From positions 16,385 through 42,144 of the forward strand of contig JAOXYB010062500.1 in assembly GCA_028565635.1 (NCBI GenBank): 25,760 nucleotides of DNA, given 5' to 3'. Shown in pieces: positions 1-12,400 of this stretch (positions within the stretch are counted from its first letter, which is position 1; every line of letters begins with the position of its first letter). The notes below the pieces were generated by a model that was not told the DNA's origin, did not search any database, and was given only the letters and a program-made list of their open reading frames with translations. The DNA comes from Phoronis ovalis (Eukaryota > Phoronida > Phoronidae). A program made the position numbers and the translations under genes.

Positions 1-349
1 AACCTTTTTTTTAATTCTATAGTCATATTTGACAACCTGCACTCAATATCAGCTTTGCTATTGTTTTGTTTAACGGATGAATCGTCACAAATTAAACATC
101 TCTTTAATACAAGCATATTTGTCTGACAATTTTCCTTTGGAATTTCAAGAATGGTTGCAAAGAGACACTTGTTCTTACGCAAATTCCCTATACATGTATG
201 TAAAAATGTTAACCTTGGCATCTGGCCAACTATTTAAAATAAGAGTAGATAGATGCAAGGGCAAGAATGAAAATAATGTATTGTTACTGAGCACTGTATT
301 GTTACTGAGCACTGTATTGTTACTGAGCAATGTAATATTGCATTTTTAG
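1..349 (+). other. Upstream flank or intron before the first visible coding exon
   Basis: No coding exon can be supported here. The frame of the first exon is closed by stops at about 250-273 and contains no ATG between those stops and 350, so the start codon must lie on an earlier exon joined at the acceptor 348-349. An open frame at 77-349 ends at that acceptor and has no recognisable protein features. A short tandem repeat lies at 277-330. Confidence 0.6.
277..330. repeat. 18-bp tandem repeat, three copies
   Basis: The unit TGTATTGTTACTGAGCAC occurs at 277-294, 295-312 and 313-330; the third copy differs only in its last base. It ends 19 bases before the splice acceptor of the first visible exon, so it occupies the branch-point region. 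Confidence 0.95.
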
Positions 350-474
350 TGACTGTGGTTATTGTTATATACCAAGTAGTTGTTGGAGGAGTAGAATTTA
401 CTAACCCACCTTGGACACCAAGCAATACAAAGATTGAGGTTCAGGCTACCGAAGAAGAAGATGTCAATACAGCT
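350..474 (+). CDS. Cadherin exon 1 of the visible set: signal-peptide end and start of EC1
   Basis: Acceptor ag at 348-349, donor gtaaga at 475; phase 2 bases carried in, phase 0 out. It encodes a valine/isoleucine-rich stretch (TVVIVIYQVVVGG) and then VEFTNPPWTP and IEVQATEEEDVNTA, the first strand of an EC repeat. The hydrophobic run directly before the EC fold is what a secretion signal would look like. No charged N-terminal region or ATG is present in the exon, so the signal would be completed by an exon to the left. Confidence 0.85.
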
Positions 475-3400
475 GTAAGATTGCTTTATCTATGATCAGT
501 TTCATTTTTTTATCCATGGTTTGTTGTAATTTCCAAACTGTGTAAATAAAACTAACTTTTTTTCCCTAGAATTGTTACACTTGTTCTTTTATTTATGAAC
601 AAATGGAGGCTTTTAAGTTGCCATTAAAATCATTTCAGTTCTTTCCCGACAATGATATGCTTAATTGTTTAAGGGAAAGTTATGCAAAGTTTTGAATATA
701 TTTGTTCAGTTTACTGTTTAATTGTACAGTAATGTTCTAAAAAATATGTAGACCGCTTGAATGTTTATTTTCAAAGATAGAAGATATTTCTTCTGCTTTA
801 ATTCTTATCCTATTTTGTTATGTTCTGTAGAATTTGTATAACTTGACTGTTAAATTTTTTTTTAACTTGATTTCTGTTGTAGATATTTACTCTTCTTGCC
901 CAGGATACAAGGAACAATGATGCTGTTAGAGATTTTGTTATGGTGTCAGGTTCTGATTATTTAACTATTAACAGAGGCACAGGTAATTGTAAATAAAAAA
1001 TTTAAAAAAAATATTTTTGATTTGGAAACTACATTTTGTCATACTATAATTTTCTACACACTCATACTATACAGCCAAAAAGTGTATCTGAAACAAACTA
1101 TTACATATTATCAATAGTTTGATTGGACAAGGCAATTCCTCAGCAACAGTGCCATAGTGTACTGATTATATCATCGAGTGATACAGCATGGTAGAATATA
1201 GGCCTTGGTAGACTATGATGTGACAACTTACTATTTTGAATCTGGAAAAATGCATAAAAAAGAAACTGTAATGGAAGAAAACAAAATTAATGAACATTCA
1301 TACTATTTATGTTGCTATGTATATTTTACTAGACGTGTTGAAATTAGTTGCATATTTTCTACTTTTAGGCCAGGTAGTAAACAACCGTATTTTAGATTTT
1401 GAGACAATAAAAACGCTCAATTTTGTTGTTGTTGCAACATCTAATTCCTCATCTGCTGGTGGAGTAAAATCAGCAATAGCTGAAGTTACCGTACGAATAC
1501 AAGATATTAATGATAACAGTCCAGTCTTTGACCTACCGGTATGTATGTTTAATAATAGAGGTACCATTTCCAATTGTCTCTTTATTCCACCAGATTTCTA
1601 CAGACAGTGCGGGAAAAGTTTGAACAACTAACTGCACCTAAAATTTTCCTATTTTCTACCTGATATGGATTAAAGTTTTTGATTACAAGTTTTAAACTTT
1701 ATTAACTACTTTCTTTCAGAACTATGACTTTCACGTTATTGAAAACTCCTTCCCTGGAACAACTGTTGGGTACACATTTGCTCGAGATGCAGATAGTGGT
1801 ATCGCGGGAACTGTGAGATATTCTATATCTGGACAAGGAGCTGGCCATTTTACCATCTCTCAGACAGTGAGTAGTTTCAGTGATGATGTAGCTAATTTGT
1901 AGTTCCTTTGTGTAAACACACAACCACAATTAATCAATGTAGGAAAACAGCAGAAAAGCAGCAGCTGCTATAGATATTTGAGCACATGTAGATTTGGAAA
2001 AATCTGAAAGTGATATTTTCTAAATAACTAATGTCATTAATTTCAAAAATTGCATACTAGACTGCTTTATTTCAATTTCACAAAGTGTGGTACATTTTAA
2101 AGTAAACTTCGGTTATTCAATGTTAGGTTCATGCCTTCATGACAGTTATATATAAATGTTTTGATTTCTTTACAATAGGGGACAGTAAGTGTAGCACAAG
2201 GAGCCATTTTGAATCGTGAGGCACAAGCTTTGTATAATTTGATGGTAACGGCTGCAGACAACAATGCTGGATCAAACAGTAGAACAACAGCTGTCCCGGT
2301 AAATTGCTGTGTTAAAAGTATTGTTATGTTTCAAATATAGTTAAATTTAATAAACTAGGAATTAAACAAGAAAATTAAGTTTGCTAATGAATGTTCTATG
2401 TCATCAGAGTACTTTCATTTGGCTGAACAAAATTCCCTATTTATAAGTATATTATAAACTTATTTCTATAAAACTAAAAACATTATGATTTATCAAAAGT
2501 TTATTTATTATGTTTTTTCTAGTTGAGAATTTATATTGATGATGATAATGACAACACACCGACATTTAATCAGGTCAAATACGAAATATTTACTAATGAG
2601 TTAATACCGGTCCAAACATCTCTTGGAAGTGTGTATGCTACTGATGGCGATATTAACGGCAAAGGACAAATTTGGTACCGTATTCTCACAGATGATCCTA
2701 ACAGTAAGTTTCAGACTGCATAAATGTTTTTGCTGTGCATTTATACTGTCTAGTTTAATTCTTCGAAAACCAAATGTTATAAGAATTTCCACATAATGAG
2801 AATAGGACCTTTTCTAGAGAATAGAACCATTTCAAGTCTTGTCCATCAGGGAGTATTGAGAGAAAATGTGACATTTTTAGGCTTTCCTAGCATACAATGC
2901 AATGATAAATATCAGTTTACTAATATTTATTTATGTATAAAATTTCATTTATAAATATATTACAGAAACAAAATTCCAGTTTAGGAAGCATTATATGTTC
3001 CATTAAAATAAATTCATTTTTTCACACGAAACATGCTATTTTTCTTTGTCTGAATGGTAAGTTAGCTCACATATCTCACTAGTTGTAATTAGAGAAACTT
3101 CACTTGGAAATAAAAATATTATCATTATTTTAAACTTTTATTTACTACAGCTCGTGGCCTCTTTGATGTTCATCAAACCACAGGTGTAATACGAACAAGA
3201 GTTTCACTTGAAGGAAAAACAAGGGTTGTTCCTTACAAGCTAATAGTAGAGGCATATGACCAGGGACCTTTGGATGGATTTTTTCCTCGTTTATCAAGTA
3301 CTGTAGAAGTAGAAATCCAGGTTGGAAATATTCAAACTGATGGAAGACCATACTTTACTCAACCTGTACAAGATGGACAAATAGCTGAAGTCAAAGAGGT

Positions 3401-6400
3401 ATTGTTTTAAAATATCTGAAAGCTGAGACTGCTTGATCGATAATAATCACTAGGCAGGACTTTGAAATAAGGAAAATTATGTGGCCAGGTGAAGTGCCTA
3501 GAAAATATTTCAATAATATGCGTAAAGTTTGAAATACAAGTTGAAAAATAGGAATAAAATTTTATGTATACTAGAGTTAACAGTAACTGCATTGTTACAA
3601 ATTGCAGTATTGATGAAACTTGTATTACTTTTCCCATAGGCTTCAATGCAATTTTCACCAAACTAAGACATATTAAACCATTTTTCAATGATAACTTGAA
3701 AAGTTCTATTATCAACATAGACTTATTCTTCACTATCAGAGGAACCATACATGAAATTCTTGACACACATTTGGCATCAAAATCTTTGATCACAGCAGAA
3801 ATTCCAAACATAGGCACCATTTTGACCTATTTCTGTCTCAGTGTTCCGAAATATAGTTCTCAAATACTTGCAAGTTAGAAAAAATCCAAGTAACATAATA
3901 ACCAACAATATCCTGAAAATTATCCTGACAAGCAGGAAAAAATTAATCTGTTAAATTATAAATTACCTCATCATGACATTAACGATGGGCCCTTACTGTG
4001 AGACTCCCTGTGGCAAATACTGTTTCTTTCTCAGTAACTATAAAGTGTGATAAATAAACTTCTCGTTTTTTATTTTTGGTCTTTACCTATTATTTTTGAT
4101 ATATTTTGTGAGGGTTTATTATGTCTTTCTATGGCAGCCTCATATATGTATCAGTAATTTTTTTCTAGAATAAAGAACCTGGTACATTTGTCTTCCAAGT
4201 GCAAGGCAGAGATTCAGACTCTGATCAGCCAGTGTTGTATAGTTTTCTATCTAGTGTAGAGATTACTGATCACAACAGGTTTACAATCAGTAGTGCATCA
4301 GGAATTATTACTACCACTGAGCGTCTAGACAGAGAAGAACAAGCTGTTTATGAGGTTTGGTTTTATTTTTATATTGAGTAGTGATGAAGCTTAGACATAT
4401 CTCAAGAAACAAATTATGGTTTTACAGTCATTCATGATATAACTATATTTTGAAGTAAAATTGTGATTAGCAGTGTTAAGATGTCATATTGTAGTATATA
4501 ATAAATGACGAAATTATTAATCCAAAAGTGGATTGTACTTTCTGATATTGGAGTCTTTATAGTGTTCGGTCTATGCCTCTACCAGATATCGGGGTTGTAG
4601 TAAACGCGTGCATTTTAATTTCTTCAAAGATTTGATCATAATATATATAGTTTATTGTCACAGTAACATATTTTACAAAGTACATGGACAAATGCAAAAA
4701 AAAAAAAAAGCAACTAATAAACAATACTAAGTAAAACTACTAATATGTACTACAATATGACTATACTATACAAATACATGTGCAAACCACACATACCCAT
4801 GCATACATATATCCATGCATACTGCGTGCATGTGTCCATGTACATGGTAACATACACGCATATACACATATACAATATATAATGTGATTCTTGTGTAGTA
4901 ATATATACTATCAGTTATCTGGTTCTTTGTAGCTAATTTTGGTTGTGACAGATCAACATGTACCAGTGGCTAAGGATAACCAGAAAAAATTGCGCGTATT
5001 TGTCACAGATGAGGAGGATAATGATCCAATATTTGGACAGTGTGATGATGTGAGTTAATAGCTCTTGTATATCTGGGTTACTGGTAAAGTTTTTGTATTT
5101 GACTTATCGGAATGTTCAGTTAACAAAGTTGTACTAAAATCTGATCCTGGAAGATTATCCTGTTGATGTCTTCATTTTGAAAAGTGACCAGATTAAGGTA
5201 CATGATAAGTGTTTTCGTCTTAATACTGACATCGAAAGAATTTATTTATGTTACCTTTAAGCGTGTTGAATTTTAAATAATGGCGGTGATCAAAAACGTT
5301 CATTTACTATATCATGTTTGGTAGGAATGTTATGATGCATCAGTAAGTCAGTTTAGTTGAACTTGTTGAGCCTAAATGGTGAATGTTAATATGTATTATT
5401 TCAGCTCCCTGACCCAACATCTGTTACTGTGCTAGAAAATGTTGAAGAGAATACTTATATTGCAACGGTAACAGCTTGCGACAAGGATGTGGCACCAAAC
5501 AACATGATTTATTATTCTATAATCGGTATTATTTTGCATTTGTATTTCATGATATTTTAAAACAAAGTGGATTCTCAGTCTTGTCAAACTTAAATAATTA
5601 GGTTGTTTCTTTGTATTGGTCAATTGAAATATGACATCATAGGTCACCAAAATATGACATCATAGGTCACCAAAAAATGAAGGAGACACAGTTTGATGTA
5701 AAAGCTCAGTAAAGTGAGATGAGAATGTGAATAATCTTTAGTTATTAGATTTGATATGTCACTAGGGACCATAAAGCGATAAAAAATGTAACTATTTGGA
5801 TGTTTTAATAGATTAATTTCATCAATTTACCCATCTCTGAAATATATAGTTTCAAGTTAAGGAATCATATGTTATATGAGCAAACCTAAACTTGTAATTG
5901 TCTCGGATTGGTCAACTACACGAGGAGATAATTAAATATCCATTCACATGGAATGTGCACAACTGCAAGTGACAGCATTATATATACCTCCTGTGTTTTA
6001 TGTCCAGAATTTGTCAGTACAAGTAAATAGTAAACCTTTTCTCCACATGATTACATGCTCGGAATATTGGTGTTTACAACTAGTGGTTTGCATAAGTACA
6101 TGAAAATATTCTATCATAGTTCTGAACGCGTATTTCTATCCAACTTTGATGTTATGATATGTGTACATTCAGTGCTATCAAGCTGAAATGCATAATTAAT
6201 GTATACAATATTGTTTTCAAGATGAAAGGCATAATGCAATCTTTCATTGCAGGTGGAAATGAATGTGAGCATTTTAAAATTGATGCTTATACTGCTGTAG
6301 TAAGAACAAATAAAACACTTGATAGAGAAAAAATACCTGAATATAATCTAGAGATAGCAGCAGAAAACAGAAATGGTTCATCAATAGTAAAACGAGCTGT

Positions 6401-9400
6401 TCCAGATACTAATGGACTGAGGGTTATTATTCTGGATATTGATGATAATGGGCCTTCCTTTGAAACACCGGGCTCTGGCACAAATGTTGTTACAGGTACA
6501 ATGTGCTCTTCATTTTATTTTGATAGCATTTATCATTTAAGGTCCCAGTACTGTAATCAGTATCTCTACTAAATGAATTCCCACTGGGCATGCATGCTCA
6601 AAGAATTCTCAATGTATTTTCCTTTTTTATAGCTTCTTTGATAAGTTAAGGTAATAAAAGTAGTAATAATGTAGTGTTATGTACCAACTGACTCGGTGAC
6701 AGAGCAGGGGATTAATAGTGCGTGTACTGTTAGGTAGGCAGTGATGTATACTAGCATATGAATGATGCTGCAATCTGAAATACTACAAAATTCTGCATAT
6801 TGGTTACATTACTCACGAACAGTGAACCAACTCTCAATTTTCCACAAAGGTTCATTGTTTAGTTACTCATTTGAGCTGTCTTTCCTTATTTCTTATGGGT
6901 TACATGTTGTGTATATTATGACTTAATAATGTTAATGTAAATAATTACATTTAACTGTTATTACATTTTATTTCACAGGCATTTTAGCATCAACCCCTTT
7001 CGACAAAACTATATACACTCTACGTGCCTATGATGCTGACACAGATATGTACCACAGTACAACATATAGCATTGCCGTTGATAGTACAATTTCATTGCAA
7101 CGACAGTCTTTTACTAGATCAGATGGTACTTCATATCAAGCCGAGGGAGCTTTTACCATTGAAAGGAATACAGGTAAATTTAGCATTTACTCTCTTTAAA
7201 CATAGATGATAGTTGTGTTACTGTTTTTTGAATATATTAATTATAAATTGTATGTATTAAAAGCTGCTGTCTGAATAAGTTGTAATAAATTGGGATACTG
7301 CTACTGAAAGGTTGAGTCATGATATGGTAGCGCCATTACTTACTATTGTGTTATCAAATTATAATAAAATTGAAATTGTAGAAACCTGAAAGCACTAATG
7401 TTCTCAGATTTTATTATCTGTACTTGTGAAAAGTTATCATTTTCACAAACAGTCATCCAGTTTTGTACTTCTACTGTGCATCTTCTCCTCATGTCCTTAG
7501 ATGTTACATGTGAATAGATTGAAACTGTATAGTTTAGATAATGTTTCTTGAGATTTTACATCATGATTTAATTCTACTACGACTATGTTCTGATAGTTTT
7601 GAACCTGCATGACAGCTAAATATTTAGCCACATCTGTGTGGACAATATGATATCCCTGTCTAAATTTGCTAACTACAGGCAATAACATATAATTGGTATT
7701 AATAACACAAACTTGACCATGCAGTAATTATTTTATATTAATGAAATTATGTTTGTGTATGACCTATTCTTATTTCCAGGGAAAATTAATACCAATAAGG
7801 CGAATTACAATGATTATGTTGATGGTTATTTTACTATACATCTCATTGCCAAGGACAAAAACAATAGAGACGCTACCACTATTTTGAATGTAAGTTATAA
7901 AATTGTTAAAATGTATGTATTGCAAATTGGGTTGATGATAATTAGTTAATCATGAATAATACAACATATTTTAATCTACGGTAAATAAGGATTCTATGAT
8001 ACTGCCAAAAACCTTATAAAACTAAATCATATCTCTTTGTGAATTTATACATCTTATACAAGAATGATATCAATGACAAGAACTTAAAACTTCAAATATA
8101 AGTTATATGGTAGACACTTATAAATTCATTATGAAAACATTTATTTAATAAGTAACTATTATAGATAATCCTTTATTCCTAGTTATCAGGAAATGCAAGT
8201 TTTTTAAAGAGAATTTGACATAGCTTTGCTTTGACAATACTGACTTTGTGTTAGAAAGCCGTACTTATAAGTTTACTACCTTGTAAACTTCCAATAACAC
8301 CATGTAAAAAGCAAAGTCACTGTGTTAGTATAATTTAATGTATTAAACAGGAAAAACATTCAATTTCTGTCATATGTCATTTGTTTGTTGCATATAGCTA
8401 CATTTCTGTTGCATCATCTCTTCCTGTTACCTATGCAAAATGCATAAATAAAATGTACAAATAAAAATATACTTCAATTGCTGTTTTTTGTTATAGGTTT
8501 ATGTATTCAGAGAGACATTCCAAACACGATTTACATTCGACTCCCCTCCCTCAGTAGTTCAAGAATTTCTTCCACGATTTATAGGGTAAGACTTGATGAT
8601 TCAGCAAGTTCTACTTTCTCATGTCTTTTTATTTATTTTTTTTTGTATTAACATGCTTTCATCTGATGTTCAGCTATCTGCATGAGTTATCATTAACAAT
8701 TTAAACTGAAAAATGTTATTAAAAGTGAAGAAACACAGTCAAAATACAGTAAACAATACTTTAAGTTCTAACAAAAATTCCGTCTGATCAAATTATTAGA
8801 AAAAAGTAAATCAGAAATGTGAGACTTTCACTGGATGTGACTAGGTACATAACATATAACAAAGCATAATTACTCGATTTTGTATTAAACAAAATGTTTA
8901 CTGTTACCAAATTAAGAGTACCAAATTTAAAATTACATGTTCTTTACAAGATGGTGGAGGACCAGTGAATCCATCTATCTGGTATAGCTTTGTCAAAGTT
9001 CCTTGTTAATTATGTGAATTTTCTCATTATAGCAATCTAACAGATGCCATAGCCAGCAACAATTACAAAATTGTACCTCATGAAGTCAGATTTCATGTAA
9101 ATTCTAATTCAGAGACTGAAACTTCAAAGTAAGAATACAAAGCAATTTTTATTCTCCTTGAAAAATCTCCAAGTTCCAGTTGCTGCATAGATCAAGAATA
9201 GTTTCTTATTATAATAACTAGAATTTCCAAGTCTCAGAAAAACTTAACTTACCATTTCCTGAAAACATTGTTATCATTTCAGTAGATTATTAAATAAAAC
9301 AGATTGATGACTTGTTGGCTGTATGATTTCAAAACTTTTTAGTAATGGAAAATAATTAGTTCTCAAATTAAATATGATTTAGTTTGAATTGAGTTTAGGT

Positions 9401-12400
9401 ACATGTTTATCTTGAAAAGGTATTATCATGTGCAAGATTTAAAATCAATAAACAGAATTCCTAACTATACTTAATACCAATCCATTCATTCCTAACTATA
9501 CTTAATACCAATCCATTCATTTTGTTAATAGCTTGCATATTTTCATAGAAAAAAATGAGGGAATGTTTTATAATTGTAGGTCAGATGTTTGCGTTGATGT
9601 GATTCAGAATAACCAGCTGATAGCCTTTAAGGATGTGCAAGGTTCTATACTGACTAACAAAGCGTTTACAGCTAAGATAGAAGAGGTGAAAAAGAAGTTT
9701 GAGGTCATAGATGTTGGAGTAAGTTTCTATGATTCTGTGTGTTTATTTATAAATTTGTGCATATAAGTGTCCAACATTTGTTATCACATTACTCTATAAT
9801 GTCTCCCCACAGTAGTAATAAAAATATAACAAGAAAGCACATCTGAAGTAAAGGGAAATGGTAGGTTTATTTTAAAATATAATATTAATAATAAAACTTG
9901 ATCTTGAGTGGGATGGTAGGTCGGTGAACTTCTGCTGCTTGTAGAAATGGCACATAGGGGGGAAAACAGTAAATAGATCAACTCAGGTTCATTTTCCCAT
10001 ATTATTGCTGCCCAGTAACATAGAAGACACAGTAGTGGTAAATGATGTGACAAGTTAATTAAGGAAATGTAACATTGAGAAAATATTATTTGGTAAAAGT
10101 ATTAAAGTTTACTTTTAATTTATTATAATATCTAACATTTTTTATTGTTATTACTAAGGCAAAAACAAAATAAAATGTTTTTGCTAAATATTTTCCAAAA
10201 ATGAAATAAATTGATAGAAATATGTTACGCCACTACTCAATGAGAGGTTAGAAGATGTATACTTTATCAGTCAAACAAACTATGTATCACAGCATTTTCT
10301 ATTTGTCAGAAATAAAGTAAACAAGCAGTGTGTACATCATCAAGCTTAGAAATGATTCAGGAACGTTTGATTACAGTAATAATAATTTTTAAATATTTTT
10401 TTATTTTAGGCATGTTCAAGTTTGGCAAAAACATACGTATATGACAATAAAGACTTTTTGTGGTGGTTATTTGTAGCCCTGGCGGCACTGATATGGCTGC
10501 TCGCTACAATACTTGCAATAGTTGTGTGCTTATTTTGGTCGAGGTACGATTATATATTATTCAGCGTTTTCTCTTATTTAATGTATACCATTTGATATAA
10601 AAATATGTTTACTTTATTTTTATATTGTATTAATGTATTAAAAAACAATTACAAATGGTTAACATTTCTTCATGTTACAACTCTCCTTTTTTTAGATAAA
10701 GATTTGTTAATATATTGATGTTATTAGTGTTAAACTAGCCAACCAATCTAAAATGTGGATATTTCCAAACACAGTGATGATTTTTTAAAAAATGAAAGTG
10801 TCCTCAATTCTGACTGGTTGGTGTATCAACAGTAACTTCAAACGCAAAAGAACCTCTGTTAATCTGACCTAATATAGTCAATTACCAAAAAATTTATATA
10901 ATTGTTACCTACATCATATATTATGTGATGCACTTTTCTTAGTATCTGTTTCGTTCTTTACAGATATAGGAAAAAGACTAGGGAAGCAGTGTGTAAGTAT
11001 TCAAAGCAGGCCTTTATCATTTTCTCAAGTGTTATAATTATACCAAATCAAAGAAGGTATATTTGTTGTGGATAATTCCATTTGGTGCATTAGAGACTTG
11101 TATTTGCCCACTCTCCCAAGAAAGGTAGTTCAATACATTTTCTTATTTAGCTGAAACAAAGAAACATTTCATTCATTCTGATTTGAAATATGCATTTGTT
11201 TCATTTCTCTTTGTTGTCCAAAAAAATTTTCCATGTTGAATATGGCAAAAAAAGAGAAATACCTTCTTTATAGAAAAGTACATCATTCAGTACTACTTAT
11301 CCCAAATATGAGGCTCTTTGTAGGAAATATAAAATTATAGAGCATCACATCATATGTCCAATACTTCTTTGTATCCTAACATGGGAAGTGGTTTGTTAGT
11401 TGTCAAACAAAATTTGATCTCCCACATGCTATGTCAGGTTTGTTTTATCTATGCTGAAACTGTAAAATATATTGTCTACTTTCTGTATTACAGATGTGAT
11501 AAAGGAACCTAATACCATGTAAGTATAGTGTATACATGTTTGACTGATTTTTGTAATAATAAGAGATAACCATGTACTAGTCTGCATCATGTGCTTGTAT
11601 GTTATCTAGCTAAAAATACTGTCATTTATAGTATTGAAGCAGACGGTGTGTCTTCAATTGTTCTTTATTTGTTACATTGTCTTATATTAAGTTATAATTA
11701 GATATTCTGCTGTTTTAGCAGATACTGTAATAAGAACTTTGTGTATATTTATACTTAGGTCATAAATGCTAAGAGTTATGGAAAGGTAGGATAATTACCA
11801 AGCTTCAGTGCTTTTGTTATGAAAAGCTTCATAATCTTTAGTGCATCGATTGTAAATAAAGCTTATTACTCAAATGCATCCACAAAATATAACAGACAGA
11901 ATTGTTGCTTTAAATTTTGACAAAAGCTTGGCATGCTACCAGTTTTGCAACCTGATCAGTGTTCTTCATAAGTCATTACAACAGGGTGGGATTTGCTGTG
12001 TGTTTGTTGACATGTTAAACTGCATGATGACAAGAAAAAAAAATAGTGTGGGAATTAATCTTCTATATTCTGTACAAAATATAAAAATCAGAGTGGGAAC
12101 CAAAGAAACTTGGGGGGGGTTGTAACATTGTAAACAGCTCCAAAAACATGGAATGGCACCCCACTCCAAATCAGCTTGCGGAGAACACTGCTATATTAGA
12201 AAGCTTTTTTCAGTGTGTTTTTACAATTAATTTGATCTCTCGCAACTATATCTGCTTGTTAATGCATATGTTCATGCCCTTAACAACATTTTGGATAAGG
12301 ATTGTTTTACACTGACAGAAAAGCTAGTACATCATTTTCCTATTATGTATACAGATAGCATGCAATATAATTGCCCTGTACAGATGCATGGTGTACTTAT

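Noticed and set aside
77-349. 90-codon open frame before the first exon
   Set aside because: It ends exactly in the TAG of the acceptor, contains the 18-bp tandem repeat, and has no signal peptide or domain. Its frame does not lead into the cadherin exon.
3407-3878. Overlapping open frames on both strands in intron 7
   Set aside because: No domain or codon pattern, both strands open at once, and the cadherin frame continues across this interval by splicing. Could be a decayed insertion, but I cannot support it.
7024-7209. 61-codon open frame within exon 12
   Set aside because: It is a shadow frame of the cadherin exon, which reads through in the phase required by both neighbours.
11874-12169. 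Open frames on both strands in intron 19
   Set aside because: No splice sites join them to the tail in frame, and no domain is recognisable.
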